Assembly (NCBI RefSeq): GCF_036245645.1
Contig: NZ_BTPE01000010.1
Span: 1 to 64,000, forward strand
Length of the DNA: 64,000 nucleotides
DNA from: Algoriphagus taiwanensis
Lineage (GTDB): Bacteria; Bacteroidota; Bacteroidia; Cytophagales; Cyclobacteriaceae
Direction: 5' to 3'
Shown here: piece after piece, positions 8,647 to 17,556 of the stretch
Layout: the number at the start of each line of letters is the position of its first letter
Numbering within the stretch: the first letter of the stretch is position 1
Position numbers and translations under genes: made by a program
Notes under the pieces: model-generated
What the model saw: only the letters and a program-made list of their open reading frames with translations
Databases searched by the model: none
Told to the model about the DNA's origin: nothing

Positions 8647-9257
8647 ACAGCCTTAGTATAGAAATTCTTCAATAGGGCCAGCCCCTGATCATGACTCTTT
8701 TCCGGGTGGAATTGAGTTCCGTATATGTTTTCAAAATGAAAAGATGAAACTAATTCAACCCCATATTTAGTTGTTGCAGAAATATGATCAATATTTTCAC
8801 AACTTATAAAGTAGCTATGTACGAAATAGTATTGTAATATATTATCCTCACAAGGAAGCCATGAGCCTTGGGAGGTAATGTTGAGACTGTTCCAACCCAT
8901 ATGTGGAATTTTAAGGCCTTCTATTCTCCCTTTAAAAGCAAGAGTTTTAGAAGGAATCCACCCTAGCCCTTCTACATCTCCTTCTTCAGAGAATTGAGTC
9001 ATAAGCTGCATACCAAGACAAATTCCCAAAACAGGCTTTCTTTTTTCTAAAACAAATTCGTTAAGCGGAGAAATTAAATCTTTTGAGCGCAGATTATCCA
9101 TTCCCTTCTTAAAATGTCCCACACCAGGAAGCAAAAAGTGAGAAGCCAAATTGAAATCTTTATAATTGCTACTAACAAATGAATCAATTCCAATACGACA
9201 TAAAGCTTTTTGAACAGACCTAATATTACCCAATCCGTAGTCAACAATACAAATCAT
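8628..9257 (-). CDS. hisH: HisH-like glutaminase subunit for sugar amidotransferase
   Basis: This is a 209-residue class I glutamine amidotransferase. The catalytic triad is visible as Cys80 in GICLGMQLM and His184/Glu186 in QFHPEKS, so it should be an active glutaminase. It releases ammonia from glutamine and passes it to HisF. The gene overlaps the GT4 gene upstream by four bases and hisF downstream by 19 bases, and wbpG follows. The absence of other histidine genes and the glycan context indicate the O-antigen-specific HisH2 role rather than histidine biosynthesis. Confidence 0.85.
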   Translation of the reverse strand: MICIVDYGLGNIRSVQKALCRIGIDSFVSSNYKDFNLASHFLLPGVGHFKKGMDNLRSKDLISPLNEFVLEKRKPVLGICLGMQLMTQFSEEGDVEGLGWIPSKTLAFKGRIEGLKIPHMGWNSLNITSQGSWLPCEDNILQYYFVHSYFISCENIDHISATTKYGVELVSSFHFENIYGTQFHPEKSHDQGLALLKNFYTKAVCSDHE

Positions 9258-10372
9258 AAAAATTGATTAATTATATTTAGAAACACATAATTTTGTTCTT
9301 CAGATGATAATATATGAGCTACTTTGTCTGAATTAGATTTAAATCTAAAAATTTCATCTCTCTCTAATAGCTTAATAGCAGAAGCTAATCCTAACGGTGA
9401 CCAATCCTTAGCTCTAACTCCTAATTCATATTTTAAAACATATTTGGACATTTCAATATCAGGACCTATAATGATTCCGAGACGAGATTGAACAAACTCA
9501 AAAAATTTGTTTGGTAATCCATGTTTAATATTAAAATTGGTAGGTGGACAAAATATTATACCTAGGTCAAATTGGTTGCAGAACTCAATAAGTTCTTCTC
9601 TTGGTACTGGTTCTAAAAAATTAATATTTCTAAATCGTTTAGCCCTATTGATTAATTTATGATAATAGTTTACAGTAAAATCATTACGTACTAAAATTAA
9701 ATTTAATTCATAAAGATTCTCATCAAGAAATTCCATCGCATCGATCATTAATTCCAATTTTCTAGAAGAACTTACAATACCATGATGGATTAATCTAATT
9801 TTTTGCAAATTCTTTGTGGGCTTTAAATCTTCAAAAGAAGGTAAATTCACAATTAAATAAGTAGGAACTTTATAATTATCTATATACATATTCACAATTC
9901 CATCTGATACAGTAAGTATACAACTTACTTTTGGTATAAATGTATCACAAAGATACTTATAATAATCTTTAATAAACAATCTCCAAATTAAACTATCATC
10001 AAAATTTAGTGGACTATATTCATGTGCATCCAAAATAACAGGTTTACCATTTGCTAGTTCAAAAGCTAAAGGTAAAAGCCTAACTTCATGAGCAATAACA
10101 ACATCAAAATCTTTATATAAAATTTTTAAAATCTGCTTCTTATATTTATCCCAATAAAAAAGGTGATAAAATTTAAATAATAATAAAATAAGCCTAAAAA
10201 GTCTAAAAAAAGGATTAATCTTTCTAATTTGAAAAAATTCATCTTCCAAACTACTTTTAGATAAACCAACTGTTACTACCCTAAATCCTTTACTTTTTAA
10301 AAAACTAATTTGCCTATACGGTCTAGGATCTTTTTTTAAATCAGTATAGGATAATATAAGTATGGTTTTCAT
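9254..10372 (-). CDS. Glycosyltransferase, GT4-like
   Basis: This is a 372-residue GT-B glycosyltransferase, probably family 4. The N-terminus KTILILSYTDLKKDPRP is typical of such enzymes, with a mid-domain VIAHEVRLLPLAFELA segment. The C-terminal donor-binding half contains EPVPREELIEFCNQFDLGI and then GLPNKFFEFVQSRLGII, equivalent to the E-x7-E region. It would add one sugar to the undecaprenyl-linked repeat unit on the cytoplasmic face. It starts seven bases after the polymerase gene and overlaps hisH by four bases, so it is in the same operon. The coding DNA is very AT-rich. Donor and acceptor cannot be read from the sequence. Confidence 0.8.
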   Translation of the reverse strand: MKTILILSYTDLKKDPRPYRQISFLKSKGFRVVTVGLSKSSLEDEFFQIRKINPFFRLFRLILLLFKFYHLFYWDKYKKQILKILYKDFDVVIAHEVRLLPLAFELANGKPVILDAHEYSPLNFDDSLIWRLFIKDYYKYLCDTFIPKVSCILTVSDGIVNMYIDNYKVPTYLIVNLPSFEDLKPTKNLQKIRLIHHGIVSSSRKLELMIDAMEFLDENLYELNLILVRNDFTVNYYHKLINRAKRFRNINFLEPVPREELIEFCNQFDLGIIFCPPTNFNIKHGLPNKFFEFVQSRLGIIIGPDIEMSKYVLKYELGVRAKDWSPLGLASAIKLLERDEIFRFKSNSDKVAHILSSEEQNYVFLNIINQFL

Positions 10373-10378
10373 ATTAAT

Positions 10379-11629
10379 TTAATTAGATTTATAATATAGA
10401 TATGCATTTATCCAATCAAATTGGATAAAAGCAAACATCATTACCATTAACCAGAATGGATGGGTAGTAAGGGTTGAAGCAAAATAAATAACAAAAATTA
10501 TTAAAAATAAAACTGCTACGCCAGAATAATGAAAACTTTTTAAAATTCGATTAAAAAAACGTAGATGAAAAAAAATAAAAACAGACAATCCAATTAAACC
10601 ATAAGTTGCTAACCAATCAGAAAATCCATTAACCCTAACAAGCTTAGTGTAATTACTTTGTGTGCGAAGATGAGGATTGAACCCATATCCAAAAATAGGA
10701 CTTTTAAGAAAATCATTAAAGTCAACAATAAAAGATGGAAATCTCCCCAAGGATCGTGACTCAAATTCTCTAGTATCATCCAGTAACTCTTTGTACTCTT
10801 CTCTCATATTAATTTCATACTTAATTTTACTAAAACCAAAATCAAGACTTAGAAAAACCAAAATAAATGAAAAACTGACAATAATGAATAAAGGAAGAAA
10901 TCTTGAATTTTTATTTAATATGTACCAAAAAGGAACAAGTATAAAAGCACAAATAAAAGCAGTAGTTGATGTAGTAGTTATAAGAGCAATGTAGTAAACG
11001 AATAACTTTTTGTTAAGCTGAAAATTAGAAAATATTAAATTAATTATAATTGCTACAACAATAAAATTTGCAAAACCCTTTGGCTCCCATGCAAAGCCAG
11101 AATTACGATAAACAGAACCATGACTTTCTAAAGTGAAAAAAACAAAATTTGCTAACCTATCATTTCTATACTCTAAAAAAGGAATAAATCTTTGTGGCAA
11201 AGATAAAAATGAAAATAACAAATCATAGTTAATTAATTGAACAAGAAATAAAGGAAGACTAATTAAACATAAAATATAAATAATATTTTCATAAATTAAA
11301 AAAAATGTATCCTTTACAATTTTTATAGTAAAATATGCATAGTTAATTTTCAACAAAACATAAATACTCAAGATAAAATCATTCTCTTTAAAATATAAAA
11401 AATATGCAAAATTCAAAAGAATATATAAAACATTAATCCTTACAAAAAAAAGATCAAATTTTAACCCTCTTTTTGTAAATAAATAAAAGGAATACAATAA
11501 GGCGATTATAGTAGTTAAAGGTGAAAAAGCTAATACTGAGGCTTGAGAACTTTTAAAAATGATTAAAAAAACAAGAAAATAATTCTCTCGAGATTGATGC
11601 AAATAATTCAAATTAATTTGATAGGACAT
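10379..11629 (-). CDS. wzy: O-antigen/capsule polymerase-like membrane protein (Wzy type)
   Basis: This 416-residue protein has about ten or more hydrophobic segments and one large soluble loop of about 70 residues (REEYKELLDDTREFESRSLG to DWLATYG). The loop is followed by a cluster of C-terminal helices. This layout, together with GFNPHLRTQ and RVNGFSDWLATYG in the loop, is typical of Wzy-type polymerases and O-antigen ligases, which otherwise share little sequence. It would polymerise repeat units on the periplasmic face. The start is placed at ATG 11629; a GTG two codons upstream overlaps the flippase stop. Its place between flippase and glycosyltransferase genes supports Wzy over ligase. 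Confidence 0.7.
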   Translation of the reverse strand: MSYQINLNYLHQSRENYFLVFLIIFKSSQASVLAFSPLTTIIALLYSFYLFTKRGLKFDLFFVRINVLYILLNFAYFLYFKENDFILSIYVLLKINYAYFTIKIVKDTFFLIYENIIYILCLISLPLFLVQLINYDLLFSFLSLPQRFIPFLEYRNDRLANFVFFTLESHGSVYRNSGFAWEPKGFANFIVVAIIINLIFSNFQLNKKLFVYYIALITTTSTTAFICAFILVPFWYILNKNSRFLPLFIIVSFSFILVFLSLDFGFSKIKYEINMREEYKELLDDTREFESRSLGRFPSFIVDFNDFLKSPIFGYGFNPHLRTQSNYTKLVRVNGFSDWLATYGLIGLSVFIFFHLRFFNRILKSFHYSGVAVLFLIIFVIYFASTLTTHPFWLMVMMFAFIQFDWINAYLYYKSN

Positions 11630-11631
11630 TA

Positions 11632-12918
11632 TCACTTACCTTTCGAAGAATTATAAGATGAAACAAAATAAAATAAATACATCAAAGAATAAAAAATACT
11701 ATAAAGCAAAACACTTAAATTTGATGATTGAAAATAATAACCAATATATATTCCTATCGAAGTTAATATCATTAAAAAAATTTGCCAAATCAAATTAACT
11801 TTTTGTCGATTAGTTATAATTAAGGAAAATCCTAAGGGACTAACACTAAACTGAAAAAAAAATAGTAAAGATAAATATCTGGCAAATTGTCCAGAAATCT
11901 CCCAATCTTTACCAAGCACAATAGAAAAAATATAAGGACTAAAAAACGCGACAAGTAAAGATGGTACTATTGCAATAACCGCTAAGTATTTAAACGTTTT
12001 TAAAAAAGTACTTTCAAAATTTCCAAAATTGTTATAATCTTCAGAACATTTTTGTTTAAATACTTCAAGAGTCGAAGAAGAAATTAACTTAATTGGAATT
12101 CCCAATATCCGTTGAGTCATAACAAAATAACCTACAGTTGAAGGACCAAAAAACAAAGAAAATAAAATAATTGGATTCTGTGAAACATAAACATTTAATA
12201 AATCTGACGGAAGAGAATACTTTGGAAAATTCTTGTATTCTGCTAATATTTTTAAATTATCTAAGGCCTTAAACAAAGAAAAAATACCGCTATCTTCTTT
12301 TTTAATTTTATAAAACAAATAAAAAGTTTCTACGAATTGAGCTACAAGATTAGCAATGAGGAAATTTCCTGGATTATTATTGAATAAACCAAGTAAAAGA
12401 ATTAAAGAATTTAAAGACATAGACTTATAAATTCCAGATTTTGTAATCAAGATATATCTTTTTTTCCTTACTATCCAATTCCTAAACAAATAAAAGAAAC
12501 CATTTAAGCCTGTAAAAATAGGCAATAAATATAGCCATTCCTTATATTTTAAATCAAAAATAATAAAACTTAATTTATCGAGAAAAATTAAAATAATTAA
12601 TTGAAATATGAAAATAAAAATGATAACAAACATAATAACAGAATTAAATAACTTTTTCGCAGTGTCTTCTTCCTTTGGCAAAACTATAGCATTATCATAC
12701 CTTAATGTCACTACAACTGTCAGTATATTCACTATTGAAAGATACATTCCTATTATTCCGAAAGCCTCAGCGTTATAAATTCTTGTAAAAATAGGAGATA
12801 AAATAATAGTTAAAATCTGAGTAATAAAAACTCCTGAAGCAATTGTTAGAATATTTTTAATATATTCGTCATAATACTTGTTTTTTAATTTTTTTACTAT
12901 ATATACTTTATTAAACAT
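11632..12918 (-). CDS. wzx: Polysaccharide flippase (Wzx-like, MOP superfamily)
   Basis: This is a 428-residue integral membrane protein with about 12 to 14 hydrophobic helices. Its opening NILTIASGVFITQILTIILS and following SPIFTRIYNAEAFGIIGMY are typical of polysaccharide biosynthesis flippases (MOP exporter superfamily), as is the helix segment GYFVMTQRILGIPIKL. It would flip the undecaprenyl-linked repeat unit across the inner membrane. It is the first gene after an AT-rich spacer of about 530 bases, so transcription of the distal half of the locus may start there. The stop touches the start region of the polymerase gene. Confidence 0.85.
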   Translation of the reverse strand: MFNKVYIVKKLKNKYYDEYIKNILTIASGVFITQILTIILSPIFTRIYNAEAFGIIGMYLSIVNILTVVVTLRYDNAIVLPKEEDTAKKLFNSVIMFVIIFIFIFQLIILIFLDKLSFIIFDLKYKEWLYLLPIFTGLNGFFYLFRNWIVRKKRYILITKSGIYKSMSLNSLILLLGLFNNNPGNFLIANLVAQFVETFYLFYKIKKEDSGIFSLFKALDNLKILAEYKNFPKYSLPSDLLNVYVSQNPIILFSLFFGPSTVGYFVMTQRILGIPIKLISSSTLEVFKQKCSEDYNNFGNFESTFLKTFKYLAVIAIVPSLLVAFFSPYIFSIVLGKDWEISGQFARYLSLLFFFQFSVSPLGFSLIITNRQKVNLIWQIFLMILTSIGIYIGYYFQSSNLSVLLYSIFYSLMYLFYFVSSYNSSKGK

Positions 12919-13449
12919 AAAAAATAAATTAGAATTATTCTATAGGTTTAAATTTTTTAATTTAATCGATCGATTTTTCACAAAATGATGAAATTTTTCA
13001 ATTAATTATAGATTTAAATTTTGAATTCAAATTATGGGTTTTAAAACAATTGAATTCTAATTTTCAAAAGTGAGCATCCATCGTTTGAGACAAATATAAT
13101 GAATATATTCTTGATTATTTTTGAAATTATTCATTCTATATTGGATAATCAATTACTTAAATTAATCTTGATACGCTTTTGATTGATTTTTTTAACAAAA
13201 ACTAACAAAACATTTTAATATTTAATCCAAAGCTACTAAGCCTAATAATGATTTATAAAATACTTTTAAAACAAATTTAGAAGAAAAATACATTTGATGA
13301 AAATAATTATAGTTATTGAAATAGCAAATAAAAGTATCTCCAATTTCTTTTTTTGGTCTTCCATTATTGCTCTTCTTTCAAAAAATCTTTGGAATACTTG
13401 TTTACTTCACGGGAAAATCAAATATGATGATTTAAATAGTTTATTCAAA
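12919..13449. other. AT-rich intergenic spacer, possible internal promoter
   Basis: This 531-base stretch between wbpB and the flippase gene has no convincing gene and is extremely AT-rich. On the minus strand, TATATTTG at 13098-13091 matches the Bacteroidota -7 consensus TAnnTTTG and would give a leader of about 165 bases to the flippase start. No TTTG at the -33 position is seen, so the promoter is a weak call. A plus-strand frame of about 45 codons (13298-13435) has no family features and I treat it as chance. The spacer marks the border between the moderately AT-rich wbp genes and the strongly AT-rich distal genes. Confidence 0.4.
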
Positions 13450-14415
13450 TCATTTTGAAAATGGATGTTTAAGTAATCGTCCCGCTGCCAATGGATGGTA
13501 ATCCCCTTTCAATCCAATTTGTTCACTAAAGCGAATATCATGAACAATTTCAATTGAATTCCTAGCTTCTCCCAAACCAAAGCCATTTCCATCTAAAATA
13601 TGCTGATAGCTATGAGTATGAAGTTCAGTAAAGCCATCGCTAAATTCTATTTCTTGACCTTCCATCGTTAATGACCTATAAGTTCTTCCACCTTTAGCCT
13701 TAACATCGTCTGGAAGTGTATCGGCATTGATACTTAGGAACCATCTTACTCTAGCTTTTTCCAGTTCAAAAAAACCTGCAGCCCGATCATGGGTATGGAT
13801 ATGAACCACATTCTTTTTGACTGGCCCAAAAATCCAGGTTAGCATATCGTAAAAATGGACTCCAATGTTAGTTGCTATTCCTCCGGACTTAGCTACATCA
13901 CCTTTCCAGGATGTATAATACCAATGACCTCTGCTGGTAATATAGGCTAGATCGATATCATATACCTTATCTTTTGGCCCCTCCTCTATTCTTTTTTTTA
14001 AAGCTATAATGGAATTATGAAGTCGAAGTTGGAGGATATTAAAAACTCTTTTGCCATGTTCCTTTTCAATTTCAGCCAAAGCATCAATATTCCAAGGGTT
14101 AAGAACCAATGGCTTTTCGCAAATTACATCTGCCCCTACTCTCAAGCCAAAGCGAATGTGGGAATCATGCAAATAGTTTGGAGAACAAATACTGACATAA
14201 TCGATTTTTTTATCCGTTCTCTTTAACTTCTCTACATGTCTATCAAAACGCTCAAACTCCACAAAAAAATCAGAATCAGGAAAGTGGCTGTCCATTACTC
14301 CTACTGAATCAAATTTATCATATGCTGCCAAGAGAGTATTCCCTGTGTCTTTTATAGCTTTCATGTGGCGGGGAGCGATATAACCTGCTGCTCCTATAAG
14401 CGCGAAATTCTTCAT
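13450..14415 (-). CDS. wbpB: UDP-N-acetyl-glucosaminuronate 3-dehydrogenase (WbpB/WlbA), Gfo/Idh/MocA family
   Basis: This 321-residue NAD-dependent oxidoreductase has an N-terminal Rossmann fold (FALIGAAGYIAPRHMKAI) and the Gfo/Idh/MocA signature CEKPL near residue 98. The C-terminal half includes GHWYYTSWKGDVAKSGGIA, with a Lys, Asp and His arrangement typical of WlbA/WbpB. In this pathway it oxidises C3 of UDP-GlcNAc-uronate, and the 3-keto product is used by the aminotransferase WbpE. It is four bases downstream of wbpD and in the same operon as wbpE and wbpA. The context of all four genes makes the assignment stronger than the fold alone. Confidence 0.88.
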   Translation of the reverse strand: MKNFALIGAAGYIAPRHMKAIKDTGNTLLAAYDKFDSVGVMDSHFPDSDFFVEFERFDRHVEKLKRTDKKIDYVSICSPNYLHDSHIRFGLRVGADVICEKPLVLNPWNIDALAEIEKEHGKRVFNILQLRLHNSIIALKKRIEEGPKDKVYDIDLAYITSRGHWYYTSWKGDVAKSGGIATNIGVHFYDMLTWIFGPVKKNVVHIHTHDRAAGFFELEKARVRWFLSINADTLPDDVKAKGGRTYRSLTMEGQEIEFSDGFTELHTHSYQHILDGNGFGLGEARNSIEIVHDIRFSEQIGLKGDYHPLAAGRLLKHPFSK

Positions 14416-14419
14416 AATT

Positions 14420-14995
14420 CTATTTCAGTTTTTCTACTGTATTATTTTTCAAAATATATTTTTCCCCACTCTCATTACAAGTAGCATTGCCATCCTTATC
14501 AAAATGGAGTCTCTGTCCATATTCACTCATCCATCCAATTTGCTTAGAAGGATTTCCCACTACCAATGCATAGGCGGGAACATTTTTAGTCACCACAGCC
14601 CCTGCACCAATAAAGGCAAATTCACCTATATCATGTCCACACACAATAGTGGCGTTGGCCCCAATACTTGCACCTCTGCCTACATTAGTCTTGGCATATT
14701 CAGACTTTCTGTTAATCGCAGACCTAGGATTGATCACATTGGTAAAAACCATAGAGGGTCCAAGGAACACATCATCATCACAAGTCACTCCGGTATAGAT
14801 GGAGACGTTATTCTGAACTTTTACATTCCTTCCTAATACTACTCCAGGAGAGACTACAACATTTTGACCGATATTGCAGTTTTCCCCAATTTTGCAGTTA
14901 GGCATGATATGAGAAAAGTGCCAGATTTTTGTTCCTGAACCAATCTCACATCCCTCGTCTATGACAGCTGTTTCGTGCGCAAAAAAGTCTTTCAT
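14420..14995 (-). CDS. wbpD: UDP-3-amino-GlcNAcA N-acetyltransferase (WbpD/WlbB)
   Basis: This is a 191-residue hexapeptide-repeat acetyltransferase. The left-handed helix runs from about residue 8 to 160 (ETAVIDEGCEIGSGTKIWHF, then GENCNIGQNV). Conserved WbpD/WlbB segments include FTNVINPRSAINRK, where the Asn and Arg contact the nucleotide sugar. It transfers acetyl from acetyl-CoA to the 3-amino group made by WbpE, giving UDP-2,3-diacetamido-2,3-dideoxy-glucuronate. Its start overlaps the wbpE stop by four bases. It resembles the LpxD-like protein only in fold and is clearly a different subgroup. Confidence 0.88.
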   Translation of the reverse strand: MKDFFAHETAVIDEGCEIGSGTKIWHFSHIMPNCKIGENCNIGQNVVVSPGVVLGRNVKVQNNVSIYTGVTCDDDVFLGPSMVFTNVINPRSAINRKSEYAKTNVGRGASIGANATIVCGHDIGEFAFIGAGAVVTKNVPAYALVVGNPSKQIGWMSEYGQRLHFDKDGNATCNESGEKYILKNNTVEKLK

Positions 14996-16122
14996 TTAAA
15001 GAAATTTAAAATTTGTTCGATGATATAGTCTTGTTCTTCCGATTTCATTTCTGTGTGAATGGGAAGAGAGATTACCTGCTTGCAGAGCTTTTCAGAAACA
15101 GGAAACTGCCCTTCCCTTCCTCCATATTCCAAATAGGCTTTTTGAAGATGCAGAGGAAGAGGATAATAAACCATGGTAGGAATACCCTTATCAGCGAGAT
15201 GCTTCTTGAAAGCTTCTCTATCGACTGATTCAGCAAGCCTAATGGTGTACTGATGAAAAACGTGGGTTGAGTTACCAACTCGCTCTGGAATGTGAATGTA
15301 GGGATGAGATGCAAAAGCGTGATCATATCTATCGGCTACCTCATTCCTGGACTTGGAGTAATCATCCAAATACTTCAACTTCACACTTAGGATTGCAGCC
15401 TGTAAGGTATCTAATCTAGAATTGACCCCAATAGAATCATGGTAATATTTCTTTTTTTGACCATGATTAGCGATCATCTGAATTTTTTCAGCCAATTCTG
15501 GATCATTAGTAAATATGGCTCCACCATCACCAAAACAACCCAAATTCTTTGAAGGGAAAAAGGAGGTAGTCCCAATGTCACCCATGGTTCCAGCTTGAGC
15601 TTTTCGACCGTCTGAAAAGGTATAACCTGCACCAATAGCCTGCGCTGTATCTTCAATGACTTTCAGTTTGTACAATTCAGCTATTCTCAGGATTTCCTCC
15701 ATATTGGAGCATTGCCCATACAGGTGAACGGTGACGATACCTACAGTTTGATCTGTAATTTTAGATTCCAGCTGATTGATATCCAATTCAAAAGTATCAG
15801 GAGTAACATCGATAAATATTGGCTTCAAACCCAAAAGAGCAATAACCTCTACCGTAGCCACATAAGTGAAGGCTGGTACGATAACTTCATCACCCGGCTT
15901 AAACCCCAATGCCATCATGGCAATTTGAAGAGCGTCGGTCCCATTGGCACAAGGAATAACAAAACCTGCACCAGTATATTCCTTCAGCTCCTTTGCAAAT
16001 TTTTTAACCTGTGGACCATTGATAAATGCCGTTTGATCGATTACTTCTTGAATTGCTGCATTTACCTCATCCTTAATTCTATGATATTGGGTCTTTAAAT
16101 CGACCATTTGAATATTATCCAT
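14992..16122 (-). CDS. wbpE: PLP-dependent 3-aminotransferase (WbpE/WlbC, DegT family)
   Basis: This 376-residue protein belongs to the DegT/DnrJ/EryC1 sugar aminotransferases. It starts with MVDLKTQYHRIKDEV shortly after the Met, has ANGTDALQIAMMALG for phosphate binding, and carries the Schiff-base Lys in FFPSKNLGCFGDGGA near residue 187. It transfers an amino group from glutamate to the 3-keto sugar made by WbpB. ATG 16122 lies four bases after the wbpA stop; an ATG at 16140 overlapping wbpA is the alternative. The order wbpA-wbpE-wbpD-wbpB in transcription direction is compact, with overlaps, so one operon is likely. Confidence 0.87.
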   Translation of the reverse strand: MDNIQMVDLKTQYHRIKDEVNAAIQEVIDQTAFINGPQVKKFAKELKEYTGAGFVIPCANGTDALQIAMMALGFKPGDEVIVPAFTYVATVEVIALLGLKPIFIDVTPDTFELDINQLESKITDQTVGIVTVHLYGQCSNMEEILRIAELYKLKVIEDTAQAIGAGYTFSDGRKAQAGTMGDIGTTSFFPSKNLGCFGDGGAIFTNDPELAEKIQMIANHGQKKKYYHDSIGVNSRLDTLQAAILSVKLKYLDDYSKSRNEVADRYDHAFASHPYIHIPERVGNSTHVFHQYTIRLAESVDREAFKKHLADKGIPTMVYYPLPLHLQKAYLEYGGREGQFPVSEKLCKQVISLPIHTEMKSEEQDYIIEQILNFFK

Positions 16123-16126
16123 TGCC

Positions 16127-17437
16127 TTAAAGTCTTGCATCTACTTTTTCTTTTTCCAATACAGATTTTACATCAAACACCACTTGATTCTCTGATTTTT
16201 GAATAGGCCAAGATTTGAATTCCTTGTGTGCCACGGCTAGGATAATGGCTGAATAGTCTTCCAGTACAGGTTTAGTTCCACCGTTGATGACCTCTATGTC
16301 ATATTCGTGTCGTACTTCGGCTGCATCTGCCCAATGGTCATAGACACAGACATCGATATCGAAAGATTTGAGTTCTTGGTAGATATCGATCACACGCGTA
16401 TTACGGACATCAGGACAGTCTTCCTTGAATGTAAATCCTAAAATCAGCACCTTAGAATCAAGCACTTTCAGATCTTTACGCATCATGTGCTTGATGACTT
16501 CAGTAGCTACATGCTTGCCCATGGAGTCATTGAGTCGGCGCCCAGCCAGGATAATCTCCGGATGGTAGCCTACTTCCTGTGCCTTTTGAGCAAGATAAAA
16601 AGGATCTACACCTATGCAGTGTCCTCCAACCAATCCAGGTCGGAAAGGAAGGAAATTCCATTTGGTTCCTGCCGCTTCCAATACCTCTTGGGTATCAATG
16701 CCCAATAGATTGAAAATCTTGCTGAGTTCGTTGACAAAGGCGATGTTAATATCTCTTTGAGAGTTTTCGATCACCTTAGCAGCTTCTGCAACCTTGATAC
16801 TGGATGCCTTATGGGTTCCGGCAGTGATTACCGATTTATATAATTGATCGACGTATTCTGCTACTTCGGGCGTACTACCCGAGGTGACTTTGAGGATCTT
16901 GGTCACCGTATGCTCTTTATCTCCTGGGTTTATCCGTTCCGGAGAGTATCCTGCGAAAAAGTCTTCGTTGAATTTCATTCCTGAGACCTTTTCCAAGACC
17001 GGTACACATTCCTCTTCAGTAACTCCAGGGTAAACCGTGGATTCATAGATCACCACATCACCTTTTTTTAAGACCTTTCCGATCGCCTCAGATGCCTTAA
17101 GCATGGGAGTTAAGATGGGTCTATTGTGTTTATCTGTAGGAGTAGGAACGGTTACAATATAAATATTGGCAGAGGATATAGGCCCTACCGCATCGGTAAC
17201 CAAGAGACCTTTGCCTTTTTCATCCAAGGCTAAAGGACTTTGAACCAAGACCGACTTGAGCAGATCATCTTCTACTTCCAGGGTTCGGTCATGTCCTTTT
17301 TGGAGTTCGGATACCCGCTTTGGGTCTATGTCATAGCCGATGGTTTTGAATTTTTCAGCAAAGGCTGTCGCCAAGGGAAGACCCACGTAACCGAGACCGA
17401 TAATGGCGATTTTACTTTCGTTAAAAGGTTTAAGCAT
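16127..17437 (-). CDS. wbpA: UDP-N-acetylglucosamine 6-dehydrogenase (WbpA/WbpO/TviB group)
   Basis: This 436-residue nucleotide-sugar dehydrogenase has an N-terminal NAD fold (IAIIGLGYVGLPLATAFA), central ESTVYPGVTEE and GYSPERINPGD segments, and the catalytic Cys in GLVGGHCIGVDPFYL near residue 270. The C-terminal domain has the GFTFKEDCPDVRNTRV motif. It oxidises C6 of a UDP-N-acetylhexosamine in two NAD-dependent steps to the uronate. The neighbouring WbpB, WbpD and WbpE point to UDP-GlcNAc as the substrate, although sequence alone does not separate GlcNAc from GalNAc dehydrogenases. First gene of the wbp run, about 120 bases after manC. Confidence 0.88.
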   Translation of the reverse strand: MLKPFNESKIAIIGLGYVGLPLATAFAEKFKTIGYDIDPKRVSELQKGHDRTLEVEDDLLKSVLVQSPLALDEKGKGLLVTDAVGPISSANIYIVTVPTPTDKHNRPILTPMLKASEAIGKVLKKGDVVIYESTVYPGVTEEECVPVLEKVSGMKFNEDFFAGYSPERINPGDKEHTVTKILKVTSGSTPEVAEYVDQLYKSVITAGTHKASSIKVAEAAKVIENSQRDINIAFVNELSKIFNLLGIDTQEVLEAAGTKWNFLPFRPGLVGGHCIGVDPFYLAQKAQEVGYHPEIILAGRRLNDSMGKHVATEVIKHMMRKDLKVLDSKVLILGFTFKEDCPDVRNTRVIDIYQELKSFDIDVCVYDHWADAAEVRHEYDIEVINGGTKPVLEDYSAIILAVAHKEFKSWPIQKSENQVVFDVKSVLEKEKVDARL

Positions 17438-17556
17438 TTTTTTTGATGTGAGGTTCTACCGAGAATAGATAGAAGAACACGGAATTTTTAGCGTTTAAAA
17501 GTTTTATTTACCAAGTCGAAGATGAAATACTCAAGGAAAAACATCAAAATGGATAT

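Noticed and set aside
7876..9257. hisF and hisH as histidine biosynthesis genes
   Set aside because: No other his genes are near, and both are wedged between a glycosyltransferase and wbpG in the polysaccharide operon with overlapping ends.
13298..13435. 45-codon plus-strand frame in the AT-rich spacer
   Set aside because: Short, very AT-rich, hydrophobic by composition, no family resemblance or ribosome-binding context.
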